DNA from: Nocardia lijiangensis NBRC 108240
GTDB taxonomy: Bacteria > Actinomycetota > Actinomycetes > Mycobacteriales > Mycobacteriaceae
Direction of reading: 5' to 3'
Assembly (NCBI RefSeq): GCF_001613045.1
Contig: NZ_BDBP01000033.1
Coordinates: 31,314 to 95,313 of the forward strand
Length of the DNA stretch: 64,000 nt
Both the position numbers and the translations under genes were made by a program. The notes beneath the pieces are model-generated. The model saw only the letters and a list, made by a program, of their open reading frames with translations. It did no database searches and had not been told where the DNA came from. Below are positions 26,193 to 35,985 of the stretch, piece after piece; within the stretch, counting starts at the first letter, position 1, and each line of letters begins with the position of its first letter.

Positions 26193-27809
26193 TTACGGCC
26201 AGGCCTCCGACGGGCGCACGATGTCGAAGGCCAGGCCGCTCGAGCTCTCGCCGCGGCCCGGGTTCTTCTCGCGCCGGACCCACGTGTGCCACGAGCCGTC
26301 GAACCAGCGGGCGAGCACCGGCCTCCGGGTGATGAGCGCACCCTCGCGCGGGACCTCCTCCTCGTGCACCCAGGTGTCCGAGTTCAGCAGCCGCCCCGCC
26401 GGTTTCGACGTCACGTCCGGCTGCGACAGCTCGACGAGCGCGAACCGGATCGACGCGGGCGAGAGCGCGTGCGGCACGAGCGGCAGCCAGTAGTCCGGCA
26501 CGATGGTCTGCACCGCGTAGGAGCCCGCCGGATTCGGTGGCGGCGGAGTGGGTTTGCTCCGCTCCCAGAGCTCGGCGCGGTCGATCTCCTCGCCGCGAGG
26601 GCCGGTGCAGGATCGCTCGATCGCCCACGCCAGGTTGGCCAGCTCGTCGCGGGCCAGCGACACCACCTCGGCGGGGTCGCCGACGGCCCCGCGTTCGGAC
26701 GGCATCACCAGCAGTCCGTCGTCGGTTCCGGTGACGGTGAACAGATTCCACTGCTCGTCCGCGGAACCGGCGCGCTCGATCACATGCCTGCCGCCGAAGG
26801 TGTCCGTGACGACGAACTCGCCGATCGTGGTGAACGACCCGGCGGGCACCTCGACCGGCACCATGAACCAGTCGTTGCCGTAGACGGTGCCGAACCCGAT
26901 CAACAGCAGCCGGCCGGTGTCGAGGGTGTCGACGGCGGCCGAGCCGAAGTCGATCTGCGCGTCCTCCATCTCCCAGAAGCGGTCCGCCGGAATACCGCCG
27001 AACCGGACGGTCGCGGCGAGCGCCTCGTGCCGGAAGAAGTACGGCGTTGTGGTAGCGGCAGGTTCGGCCTCCGGGTCGCGGTCGACGGTGAACCAGTCCA
27101 GTCCGTCGCCCAGGTATTCGTCGGCGTGGAAGACGTTGTCGCCGATCGAGAAGTCCGCCCGGTGCTCGAACCGGTGCGGGTCGAACGTGTCGGGCGCCTC
27201 GACGGGCAGCATGCCGAGCCACCACTCCAGCCACGTGGCGCCGACCCCGGACAGCCCGGCGACCCGCAGGCCGCCGCCCGCCAGGTCCTGCGCGAGCCGG
27301 GCGGCGTCCGGGACCTTCCGCTCGAGCAAGGTCACCACATCGAGCGGCTCACCCTGCGCCTGCGGAAATCCGTACTCGGCGAGCACGTCGGGTAGCCGCG
27401 CCGAGAGCCCCGCCTCGTCCAGCAGGCGCACGAAATGCACACCGCCCTCGACCCGTAACCGCTCGTCCGGCGCTGCGGCGTCCTCCGATTCGATCAACGC
27501 GTCGAGCGGGCCCGACGCCGGGGTGTAGGGCACCCACTGCCCGTCGACGTCCAGCTCGTCGGCCGGACCTCCGGGCCGCCACGCGCTGATCGGGACGCTC
27601 CGCCCGGCGAGTTCGACGAGCACGGGCGAGGCCGCGTCCTGCGCCGCGAATTCGCCGAGCTGCCACTGCCGGGTCAACGCCCACGCGGGATCGTGAATCC
27701 GGGCCGAGAGCCCGGTCTGCACCTCGTTGGTCCGCGGGAGCGGTTCCACCCGGAAGGTGTCGTCGGCGCGGAAGAGGAAATTACCGAGGATGTCGTGGGT
27801 TCGTCGCAT
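26193..27809 (-). CDS. Hypothetical protein of the LysM/DUF6603 operon, 538 aa
   Basis: Starts MRRTHDILGNFLFRADDTFR and carries Trp-rich motifs (DPAWALTRQWQLGEFAAQDA; ATWLEWWLGM; DYWLPLVPHALSP; RWFDGSWHTWVRRE). The first motif suggests a conserved family found with LysM-type tail-like proteins, but I cannot name it with certainty. No signal peptide or membrane helix. ATG 27809 has GGAG upstream and follows the LysM gene by 4 bp, so it is the fourth and last gene of the operon. Confidence 0.75.
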   Translation of the reverse strand: MRRTHDILGNFLFRADDTFRVEPLPRTNEVQTGLSARIHDPAWALTRQWQLGEFAAQDAASPVLVELAGRSVPISAWRPGGPADELDVDGQWVPYTPASGPLDALIESEDAAAPDERLRVEGGVHFVRLLDEAGLSARLPDVLAEYGFPQAQGEPLDVVTLLERKVPDAARLAQDLAGGGLRVAGLSGVGATWLEWWLGMLPVEAPDTFDPHRFEHRADFSIGDNVFHADEYLGDGLDWFTVDRDPEAEPAATTTPYFFRHEALAATVRFGGIPADRFWEMEDAQIDFGSAAVDTLDTGRLLLIGFGTVYGNDWFMVPVEVPAGSFTTIGEFVVTDTFGGRHVIERAGSADEQWNLFTVTGTDDGLLVMPSERGAVGDPAEVVSLARDELANLAWAIERSCTGPRGEEIDRAELWERSKPTPPPPNPAGSYAVQTIVPDYWLPLVPHALSPASIRFALVELSQPDVTSKPAGRLLNSDTWVHEEEVPREGALITRRPVLARWFDGSWHTWVRREKNPGRGESSSGLAFDIVRPSEAWP

Positions 27810-27813
27810 GGTC

Positions 27814-30800
27814 TCACTCCGCCAACTCGAGCCAGAAGTCGTGCAATATCGAATGCGGTCTGCCGAACACCGGAGGCCGGACGACAGGCAGGATGTCGTC
27901 GAGGAGCGGAAGATCTCCCAGGTCGACGGCGCGCAGTTTGGCCGATTCCAAGGTGTCGCGTACCACGAGGGCGAGCACGTCGGCCGTCCAGCCGCGCTTC
28001 GGGTCCGGCGGCACCGCGAGCAGGATCGCCTGCGGCGCTTTGGCATCCGGCCGATCGAAATGGAACGACACCCCGGTCATCTCGGACTCCGCCGGGACGG
28101 GTTCGGGGCCGACCTTCGTGGGGGACAGGCTGTACGAGCCCGGCAGCACCTCGACCCACTCGTCGAACACGATCCCGGCGACCGGCCCGTTCGACGGAAC
28201 AGGGAAGGGCCGATGGGTCACGAGATGTTCGCGCGCGGCGGGTCGCTCGGTGGGCGTGAAAGGCGCACCGATCCACGGCCCGCCGCCGGGAAGCTGCGAG
28301 ACGGCCAGCGGGCACGGTCGTCCGGATCGGGCCCCCGCCAGCATGAGCGTCTCGTGCCAGGTGCGGGTGGCCGGACGGATGGTGGCGAAGCGGCGGACCC
28401 ACTCCGCGATCGACGAGCCAAGGAGGGCGGGCTGGGCGGACGGGATCGCGGCGCCGGCGAGCAGCGGAGCGATCGGCAGGCCGGTCCCGAGGAAATCGCT
28501 CAGCGCCAAGGTCACTGCGCCGATCCAGCCCGCGTCGTCGGTCTGCGAGACGGCCGTGGCCAGCCGTCCGGGATCGGAGTCGATGCCGAGTTCCGCCCGG
28601 TTCTGGGCGGGGGTGACGGTGTCGACGAACGCGCGCAGCCGCCCGCGCACTTCCGCCATGTCCGGTGTGAGCCTGGTCGGCCCCTCCCCCACCAGGTGCG
28701 CGGGCGTCAGCGCCTGCGCGCTGGCGAGCAGCCGTTGCACCCGCCGGGCGATCTCACGGAGTTCGAGCCAGTCGCCGCCGTATTCGATGGCGCCCGAATC
28801 GAATCCGGCGAGCTCGGCGACCCGCCGATCCAGTCGCCGGTGGGCGTCGCTCGCCGCGTCCAGCGCGAACCCCAGCGCGCCGACCTCGAGCTCCTCGGCG
28901 GAGAAGGAGAAGGTCATGGCGCTGCCGACGCGGTGCGCGGACAGTCGCCATCCGCTCGCGGGCCCGAGCACCGCGGCGACCCAGGCTTCGACGCGCGGAT
29001 CGAGTTTCGCGAACGCGTCGCGCGCCCAACCCGCGGGCAGCGCCGGATCGGCGGGCAGCAGCGTCGCGGCCCGGTGGGTGACCGGGCTGCCGCGGTGCGG
29101 GGTGCGCAGCACATCGAATCGGTCCGGCACGTCGGTTCCCTGGCCGAGAGTGTCCGCGGCGATCCCGGCGCGCATCGGGTTGCCGCCGACGAGCTGGTGC
29201 ACGCTTTCGGCGAGCAGCAGATCACCGACGGCGTCGAGCGCGTCGACGAGATCATCGAGCATCGGACGCGCCCGATCGTCCGGAATCACCAGCGTCCCCC
29301 CGGCATGCGCGCGGGCGAGCGCCATTCCGTCGACCACGTTGACCGGTGCGATCGCCTCCGCGCTACGCCGCCACAGCTCGGCCTGCGCCGCTTGTGCGTC
29401 GGCGGGCTCCGGCACGACCGGCGTGGGAAAGTTCTTGCGGTAGAACTCCTTCAGCTGGTCCAGGCGCGCGTCGTGCAGCGCGCGCTCGAAGCGATAGCCG
29501 AGCAGGGCGCCCAGATTCTGTCCGCGCCGCACACCGCCCAACAGCCAGCGCGCCGTGCGCGCCCGGCGCGACGTCAGGTCCACCGCCAGGGAGCCGCTGC
29601 GGTCGTGCGCGAGGAATCCCGAGCGCAGCACCGCGGCGGTCGCGGCATGGTGCTGCGACGGGGCGTGAATGTAGCCGTCGCTCACCCGGCCCGGGTTACG
29701 GTGCAGGTTCTCCACCCATCCATAGCCGCCGAGCCGGATGCCGGTCGCGCCGGCAGCGCGCGTGTCGGCGAGCCGTTTGGTCGCGAGTGAGGTCGCCCAC
29801 GCGTCCCACCGATGCGAATAGATGTCGAGGACCTCCATCAGCAGCGGCAGGAACCGATCGGCGGGAACCTGCTCCAGCGCAGCCAATCCGGCGAGCACGG
29901 CCGCCGCCCCCGCCCGTTTGCCGCGGGCGTGGTCGCGCTTGGCGTCGAGGTCGTCCCTCGGCGTATCGGGGAACGACACCTTCTGGATGATGAGATCGTC
30001 GATCAGCCCGGGGATGTCGAGCGCGTCGCGCAAGGGCTCGCTCGCCTCGTCGAAAAGATGCGTCCGGAGATTGTCCTTGAATGTCAGCGCCGGGATGAAG
30101 TCTTCCTCGCCGGGAAAGCCGAACAGGTCCGGCTTGCGCTGTTCGTCCTCGCCGTGCAGCACGGGGATCGGCCACGACTCGTCGTAGGCCGCGAGGCGCC
30201 GCTCGTATTCGGCCTCGGTGAGGCCTTCTTCGAGGATCGCGAGCGCGTCGGCCAGGTGTTTTCTGCTGCGCGCGAAGAACTCCGGATATCCCGCGGCGTT
30301 CGGGGTGAGTCGTTCTGCGACCTTCGCGAAGTCCGCGGGCGTCCGGTCCGACGTCCACGCGAGGTGACTGATCAACGGTGTCGTGGTCGCCCAGCGCAGG
30401 CCGGACCGGAAATCGATGCCGCCGACCGAGAGCACCGGTCCCGGCGCGCGGCGACCGATCTCGAGCCCGTCCAATGTCTCGGTCATCTTGTCGAACTTGT
30501 CGAGCCCGCCCGCGGGCGAGAGCACCCGGCGGATGACGAGGTTGTTCGAGACCGGCAGCCGCGTCATCGCCTCGGCGGCGAGCCGGTCGGCGGGCTGCCC
30601 GTCGGTCACCCGCGGTATCCACCCCGAGATGAGCGCGGCGCGCCAATGATGGCGCAGCCGAAGCAACCACGGCGCCAGCAGGGCGTCCGGCGCGTCCGAG
30701 CGCTGTGATCGCCATTCGTCCACGGTCGACACCGGGAGAATGCCGTAGGGCTGGCGGCCGACGCGGATCGTCGGCAGCGGACCTCGGCTGCGCACGTAGT

Positions 30801-33081
30801 CGACCAGGTGGTCGCGAAACCCTATCCACGCCCGGCCGCTCAACTGCTCGAACTCGGTGTCGGCGACGCCGAGGAAATTGCTGGCGGCGTCGACGAAGCC
30901 GAACGCCAGCGCATCCCAGCTGAGCAGCGACAGCCCCGACACCGCGCCGTCGGAATCGAGCCCGCCGCCGTCGCATTCGCTCAGGAATTCACCCTCGGCG
31001 ATGCCGAGCGCCTCCGCAACGCGGGCCGCATCGGTGCCGTCGACGAGCGACGGCGCGGCAGCGCCGGGCGCACGCGAGGACGGGCGCGCCGACCAGGCGG
31101 TCCGGCTCTCGGGCGTGTTGTTGGTGGGTGTGCCTGCCGCCAGGAAACCGAGCCCGCCGCCGAAAGCGTGCCCCAGCAAGGTGTTTCGCAGTCGCGCCGC
31201 CGACTCCGCCGCCGACCGTTCGCTGACGCCGACAACGAACAACTCGTCGAGGTGTTCGATGCCCTCCGGCAGTGTCAGGGTGATACCCATGCCCGCCGCG
31301 ACGGCGGCCGGGAAATCGACGGCCCACGCGGCGTGTTCGTGGTCCGCCGCGGCTTCGTCGGCGGCGAGCAGGCCGAGCGGCAGCGGATCCGGAATGTCCG
31401 CGCCGGTGCTGTCGACCACGAGGGCGCCGTCGACGAATCCGAGGAACCGCCACCGGGACGGCATGGTCGTCACCTGCGGGGCCCGGCGCTGCCGTGCGTC
31501 GCGCAGGCGCGGCTCCGGCACGCCGGACCGGGTCAGGCGCGTCGCCCAGGCGGCCCGCTGCGGGCTCAGTTTCGTGAGCAGCTCCTGCCACGAGGTCTCG
31601 CCGGGCTCGGCCCAGTAGGTGCGCGCGAGGTCACGTTCCTCGGCGGTGAGTTCGGGTGCGAACGCGTCGACGTGGATGTCGTCGGGATAGACGCGCACCC
31701 GGATGGTCCGCTCGGCGATGCCGTTGGCGGCCGCGATCAGATCCGCCGCGGCGGCGTCACCGTAGACGGCCTGAGCGATGCTCGCGAGCGTGTCGCCCTC
31801 GACCACCGGGTGCGTGCGCGTCACCGGCCGCGGATGCGGGTCTCGAGCCGGGATCACCAGCACGTCGCCGACCCGGATCCGATGCGGGTTCACGAGGCCG
31901 TTCGCCTGCGCGATCAGCGGGAACAGGGACGCGTCACCGTAGAACCGCAAGGCCAACGCGGACAAGGTATCCCCGTCGACCACCGTGTGATGCCGCACGG
32001 GGCGCTCGCGCTCCGGGATCACCAGCACCTGGCCGACTCGAATGTCGTCGGGCAGGAATTTCGTTTCGATCCGGACCGGCAGCAAGGCAATCGGCTCGAC
32101 GGCGGTCGGCACCAAGTCGGGGATGACCAGCACCGTCCCGGTGGGGATCCGAGTCGGATCTTCGATGTCGTTGGCCTGCGCGATCAGCGGCCACAACTCA
32201 CCGTTCCCGTAGAACCGCTGCGCGAGACCGAACAATGTCTCGTCTCTGCGGAGGGTATGCGTACGCGTCGGCGCACCCGGCCGCTCGGGGATGACCAGGA
32301 CATCCCCCACCTGGAGAGTGGTGGGGTCGATGACTCCGTTCGCTTGCGCGATCAGCGGCCACAACTCGGGGTCGCCGTAGAACAGCCGTGCGAGATCGAA
32401 CAACCTGTCGTTCGCGCGGACGGTGTGGGTACGCGTCGGCTCGTGCCCGGCCTCCGGAATGACCAGCACCGTCCCGGTGGGGATCGTTGTCGGATCATCG
32501 ATGCTGTTGGCCCGCGCGATCAGCGGCCACAACTCAGCGTTCCCGTAGAACCGCTGCGCGAGACCGAACAACGTCTCGCCCCTGCGGAGGGTGTGCCTGC
32601 GCTGCGGGAAGAGCGGAGTTCCCGCGTCGAGCGAGGCGGCGAGCTCCGCCGACGTCGCCTCGAGCTGGGTTCGGAGTTCCTCGACCTGCGCGCGCCGTGC
32701 GGCCTGCGCGGTTTCGGCCTGCCGCAGGATGTCCTGCGCGGAGTTGCCGTGTGGGACGTTCGCCGGATTGGTTGCCGCCCATTGCCGGGTGCGGTGCAGG
32801 GACGCTTCCTTGTCGTCCGCGTCGGCCAGCAGGGTGTCGTAGTGCAGCCGAATACGATCCGCGCCGCGCCGCAACGCGAACACCCGCGCCGGATCCGCGG
32901 TGGGCGGATGTGGCGGCGGCACGAGGTCGGGGATCGTCAGCATCTGGCCCGCCAGGATGAAGTGCGGGTTGGGCAGGCCGTTGGCTCGCGCGATCACCGG
33001 GAACAGGGTCGCGTCGCCGTAGAATCGCAAGGCCAACGCGGACAGTGTGTCTCCCTCGGCGACCCGGTAGTGAATGGGCAT
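27814..33081 (-). CDS. Giant multi-LysM protein (1755 aa), operon core component
   Basis: LysM units lie at about residues 3-52, 162-210, 218-266, 274-322, 364-412 and 423-459 (last one degenerate). Each has the phage-tail gpX style (FYGDATLFPVIARANGL...LTIP) rather than the cell-wall hydrolase style. A coiled-coil-like helix spans 113-152. A motif pair that I expect to be contiguous, LLPVRIETKFL (333-343) and RVRVYPDDIHVDAFAPELT (461-479), is separated by units five and six. About 1270 residues of novel alpha/beta sequence follow (VGRQPYGILPV, LGGYGWVENLH, GLALDAASDAHRRLDRRVAE-like helix). No signal peptide. AAGGAG suits the second of two ATGs (33081) better than 33084. Role unknown; possibly a scaffold of a tail-like or envelope particle. 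Confidence 0.85.
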   Translation of the reverse strand: MPIHYRVAEGDTLSALALRFYGDATLFPVIARANGLPNPHFILAGQMLTIPDLVPPPHPPTADPARVFALRRGADRIRLHYDTLLADADDKEASLHRTRQWAATNPANVPHGNSAQDILRQAETAQAARRAQVEELRTQLEATSAELAASLDAGTPLFPQRRHTLRRGETLFGLAQRFYGNAELWPLIARANSIDDPTTIPTGTVLVIPEAGHEPTRTHTVRANDRLFDLARLFYGDPELWPLIAQANGVIDPTTLQVGDVLVIPERPGAPTRTHTLRRDETLFGLAQRFYGNGELWPLIAQANDIEDPTRIPTGTVLVIPDLVPTAVEPIALLPVRIETKFLPDDIRVGQVLVIPERERPVRHHTVVDGDTLSALALRFYGDASLFPLIAQANGLVNPHRIRVGDVLVIPARDPHPRPVTRTHPVVEGDTLASIAQAVYGDAAAADLIAAANGIAERTIRVRVYPDDIHVDAFAPELTAEERDLARTYWAEPGETSWQELLTKLSPQRAAWATRLTRSGVPEPRLRDARQRRAPQVTTMPSRWRFLGFVDGALVVDSTGADIPDPLPLGLLAADEAAADHEHAAWAVDFPAAVAAGMGITLTLPEGIEHLDELFVVGVSERSAAESAARLRNTLLGHAFGGGLGFLAAGTPTNNTPESRTAWSARPSSRAPGAAAPSLVDGTDAARVAEALGIAEGEFLSECDGGGLDSDGAVSGLSLLSWDALAFGFVDAASNFLGVADTEFEQLSGRAWIGFRDHLVDYVRSRGPLPTIRVGRQPYGILPVSTVDEWRSQRSDAPDALLAPWLLRLRHHWRAALISGWIPRVTDGQPADRLAAEAMTRLPVSNNLVIRRVLSPAGGLDKFDKMTETLDGLEIGRRAPGPVLSVGGIDFRSGLRWATTTPLISHLAWTSDRTPADFAKVAERLTPNAAGYPEFFARSRKHLADALAILEEGLTEAEYERRLAAYDESWPIPVLHGEDEQRKPDLFGFPGEEDFIPALTFKDNLRTHLFDEASEPLRDALDIPGLIDDLIIQKVSFPDTPRDDLDAKRDHARGKRAGAAAVLAGLAALEQVPADRFLPLLMEVLDIYSHRWDAWATSLATKRLADTRAAGATGIRLGGYGWVENLHRNPGRVSDGYIHAPSQHHAATAAVLRSGFLAHDRSGSLAVDLTSRRARTARWLLGGVRRGQNLGALLGYRFERALHDARLDQLKEFYRKNFPTPVVPEPADAQAAQAELWRRSAEAIAPVNVVDGMALARAHAGGTLVIPDDRARPMLDDLVDALDAVGDLLLAESVHQLVGGNPMRAGIAADTLGQGTDVPDRFDVLRTPHRGSPVTHRAATLLPADPALPAGWARDAFAKLDPRVEAWVAAVLGPASGWRLSAHRVGSAMTFSFSAEELEVGALGFALDAASDAHRRLDRRVAELAGFDSGAIEYGGDWLELREIARRVQRLLASAQALTPAHLVGEGPTRLTPDMAEVRGRLRAFVDTVTPAQNRAELGIDSDPGRLATAVSQTDDAGWIGAVTLALSDFLGTGLPIAPLLAGAAIPSAQPALLGSSIAEWVRRFATIRPATRTWHETLMLAGARSGRPCPLAVSQLPGGGPWIGAPFTPTERPAAREHLVTHRPFPVPSNGPVAGIVFDEWVEVLPGSYSLSPTKVGPEPVPAESEMTGVSFHFDRPDAKAPQAILLAVPPDPKRGWTADVLALVVRDTLESAKLRAVDLGDLPLLDDILPVVRPPVFGRPHSILHDFWLELAE
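32116..32598 (-). repeat. Tandem LysM-coding repeats in the giant gene
   Basis: The codons for LysM unit two (32452-32598) and unit four (32116-32262) are almost identical over about 147 bp; both encode ETLFGLAQRFYGN and PTGTVLVIP. Unit three lies between and is more diverged. This points to recent duplication within the gene and to possible copy-number change. Confidence 0.75.
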
Positions 33082-33102
33082 CATCGGCTCCTTGGTCGGG
33101 GG

Positions 33103-35985
33103 TCACGGGGGTGGGTCGCCGATCATGCGCGACGGCGAGAACGCCAACTGGAACGGCCGTTGGAAGGCGATGCGCGCCATATCGGCGGCATCGAAACCCC
33201 ATTTCGCGAAATGCGCGTCGTGCAGCGGCAGTGGACGCGGCGGTTCCGGATTCGGCGACGGCGTCGGCGGCAGAACGCCTTGCTGCTCCGGCACGACGAA
33301 TCCGCGGCCGTCCTTGGGCACGTCGGCCCACGTGAGATCCGCCCACTCGTCGAACCGCGGCGAGTCCGCCGTCTTCAGGTCGAAACCGAACTGGGTGCCG
33401 CGCATCGGTTCCCGCAGCACGAACAGCCAGCGTTGGCCGATCGCATCCTGCGCGTCGAGGTCGAAGCAATACAGGCTGGTCCGTTCGTCGACCGCCAGAA
33501 CGAAGTTGGGTTCCTTCCATTCGCCGCCGACATCCGGAACCCGCCCGTCGAGGGTCGCCTTCGCGGCGAGCACGCTGGTGCCCGGATACCGCTGCAGCAC
33601 CTCGCCGCGGATCAGCAACACCAACCGGTCCTTGCCGCGGCTCGCGTCGTGGTCGCCGAGTTTCACGTCGTTGTCCCACAGCGCGATCTCGCCGTACTCG
33701 GGCTCGGACAGATCACGGCCGGGCCAGAAACGCGCGAACGGTGTGCCCGCTTCGTCGGTCGGATATTCGCGCCAGCGCAGTTCGCGATTGAATTCCTGGT
33801 TCAGCCCGACGAGCAGCGCCTCCACGAACGCCGAATTCGTTTCCAGCAGTGTCGTTTTGTTCTCCGGGAAGCCGGAGATGCCTGGCACGGTCCACTCCGG
33901 CCACCGTTGCAGCAGCTCGGCGCCGATCGGGAAGAGGAAACGCGGGTGTTCCATGATCGGCCGGAACGGGCGGCGATCCGCCACGCTCCGGACGGACACG
34001 GCGGGCGAGTTGATCGCCTGTCGCATCGACTCGACCAGCTGACCGACGGGTTCGAGGCGCGCGCGCACGGACCGCGCGAGCTCGCCGAGCACGCGACTGT
34101 CCCCGAACGGAATCGCGGCGACGGCGCCGATGTTCTCACCGTTGATCGCGCGACGCAGCCCGCGCAGCGCGACCGGCGCCGGGGCGAGCACCAGCGTGCG
34201 CCCGCCCGCCATCTCGCCGGACATGGTCGTCGTCAGGGACGCGAGCTGCTCGGCGGCGGTCGCGCCGACGAAACCGCTGCGGTCCGCGAAGAGCGTGTGC
34301 TGGCCGGCGAGCAGTCCGGCCATCGTCTCCACCGCGAACCGCGCGGCGGGATCGTTCACCACTCGTGCGGTCCGTTCGCCCGGCTCCGCGCCCGCCAGGG
34401 TGGCTGTCGGCGGCCTGACCTCGGTCCGCTCGAAATACTCGCGCAGGGCGGGCGTCGAGGGCATGCCGGACGCCATCTCTCCCGCCGCGCGGGCGGTCCG
34501 CCTGGCGAGGGCGCCACCCCCGCGGGCGAGCCGGACGAACGCGGTCGAGGCGACCCCGTCCGGCGCCGCGGACTGCGCGAGCACGCCGGCGAGCGAGGTG
34601 TTCGCGAACATCTGCGAGTTGTCGCGCAGCGGGTCGGCCAGCTGGGTCAGCGCGGCATCGGTCATCGCGCCGAGATGCTTGCCCTGCGCCTTGGCGCCCA
34701 CCACCGCCGCCAGCTCGGTCGCCGCGAGGAGTCTGTTCGCCTCGTCGATCGCGCCGACCTGCTCCCACGCCCTCGCCATCAGGAATTCCTGCTCGAGCTG
34801 CACGTATCGGGCGCCGAGCGCGGCCGGAATACGGAACTGCACCTGCTGGTTCAGCGCGTTCATCCAGCCCTCGGCGGGCACCGTCTGGACGCCGGTGTGG
34901 TGACTGCCGTACAGCGGGGGTGCGACGGCCTTCTCGTCGCGGTCCAGCTCCAGCTTCCCGCGGCGGGCGGCGGGCGCGTCGAGTTGCTTCTTCAGCTCGG
35001 TGCGGAAGGTCTCCATCGCGTCCTGGTCGGTCCACCGCTCCTTGTCGATCTGCGTTTTCGGCAGTCGCAGGGCGCCCTGGATGTCGACGGTCACGACTTC
35101 GTCGGCGCCTTCGAGGACGTCCGCGTGCGGCCACGGGTTGCGGACGTCGATGGTGCGAGAACCGAAGCCGGGCAGCGTGTTTCCCTGCACGGGCCGGATC
35201 TTGCGCGCGAGTTCCTCGAAGGAGCCCTCGGCGCCGGTGCGGAACCGCCAGGCGTAGTAGACCGGAAGGCGAGCGCCCGCACCCACGGTCCAGGCATCAC
35301 TCGCGGCGTCGGCCGTGTGCCCGTCGCCGCCGAGTCCGGCCTCGCGACCGCCCTTCGTCGCGGGCACCACGCACGCCAGCCAGCCCGTGTGGGGCGCGAG
35401 TTCGCGGGGACAGATCAGCCGGGAGATCACCGCGTCGACACCGGTCCGCAGATCCGCGGCGACGGCCGGTTCCGGCGGCTGGCCGTCGTCGACCCGGGCC
35501 TCGACATGCGCCCACGCCCAGGAGTGCCGCAGATCCGGCAGTGCCGCGGCGGGCGCGTCGATCACGGGCAGCGGTCGTTCGTCGGGAAGGAGCCGGGCCT
35601 CGTCTTCGCGCAGCACGATCAGCACCAGCCACGGGCGGCGCTGTTTGCCTGCGGGCGTGGTGATTTCGGTTCCGGGCAGACTGAACATCCAGGGCAGCGC
35701 GCCGTCGGCGAATTCGATCGTCGCCAGATTGCTCGAGATGCCGTTGGGGCAGCCCGCGGGCGGTTCGACGCGAGTCACCATCGCCGGGTCGAATCCCAAG
35801 GTGTCGCCGGGACCGAGCAGCTGCAGGGCGGGGCCGTCGAGCTTGCCGAGGTCCTCGGTGTCCTGGCCGGTGAGGGTGCGGGTGACTCGGACCTTCGGCT
35901 GGAACTTGGGCCTGCCGAACTCGGCCCGGTCGGCTGTGGCGGCCGCGCCGATCGCGACCGACGAGACGAAGAAGCGGCGACTCAT
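33103..35985 (-). CDS. Hypothetical 960-aa protein of the LysM/DUF6603 operon, twin-Arg start
   Basis: Begins MSRRFFVSSVAIGAAATA: an SRRxF twin-arginine motif followed by a short hydrophobic stretch, so Tat export is possible but weakly supported. The rest is a large mixed alpha/beta protein (DGALPWMFSLPGTEITTP; WLVLIVLREDEARLLP; FLFPIGAELLQRWPEWTVPG; GEVLQRYPGTSVLAAKATLD; EPMRGTQFGFDLKT). No family that I can name. The start overlaps the DUF6603 gene stop as ATGA; the LysM gene follows after 21 bp. It is likely an equal partner of the giant LysM protein. Confidence 0.8.
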   Translation of the reverse strand: MSRRFFVSSVAIGAAATADRAEFGRPKFQPKVRVTRTLTGQDTEDLGKLDGPALQLLGPGDTLGFDPAMVTRVEPPAGCPNGISSNLATIEFADGALPWMFSLPGTEITTPAGKQRRPWLVLIVLREDEARLLPDERPLPVIDAPAAALPDLRHSWAWAHVEARVDDGQPPEPAVAADLRTGVDAVISRLICPRELAPHTGWLACVVPATKGGREAGLGGDGHTADAASDAWTVGAGARLPVYYAWRFRTGAEGSFEELARKIRPVQGNTLPGFGSRTIDVRNPWPHADVLEGADEVVTVDIQGALRLPKTQIDKERWTDQDAMETFRTELKKQLDAPAARRGKLELDRDEKAVAPPLYGSHHTGVQTVPAEGWMNALNQQVQFRIPAALGARYVQLEQEFLMARAWEQVGAIDEANRLLAATELAAVVGAKAQGKHLGAMTDAALTQLADPLRDNSQMFANTSLAGVLAQSAAPDGVASTAFVRLARGGGALARRTARAAGEMASGMPSTPALREYFERTEVRPPTATLAGAEPGERTARVVNDPAARFAVETMAGLLAGQHTLFADRSGFVGATAAEQLASLTTTMSGEMAGGRTLVLAPAPVALRGLRRAINGENIGAVAAIPFGDSRVLGELARSVRARLEPVGQLVESMRQAINSPAVSVRSVADRRPFRPIMEHPRFLFPIGAELLQRWPEWTVPGISGFPENKTTLLETNSAFVEALLVGLNQEFNRELRWREYPTDEAGTPFARFWPGRDLSEPEYGEIALWDNDVKLGDHDASRGKDRLVLLIRGEVLQRYPGTSVLAAKATLDGRVPDVGGEWKEPNFVLAVDERTSLYCFDLDAQDAIGQRWLFVLREPMRGTQFGFDLKTADSPRFDEWADLTWADVPKDGRGFVVPEQQGVLPPTPSPNPEPPRPLPLHDAHFAKWGFDAADMARIAFQRPFQLAFSPSRMIGDPPP

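Noticed and set aside
24240..27395. A 1051-codon plus-strand frame across the subtilase, hydrolase and 538-aa genes
   Set aside because: It spans three better genes in another frame or strand and reads as Arg/Gly/His-rich noise.
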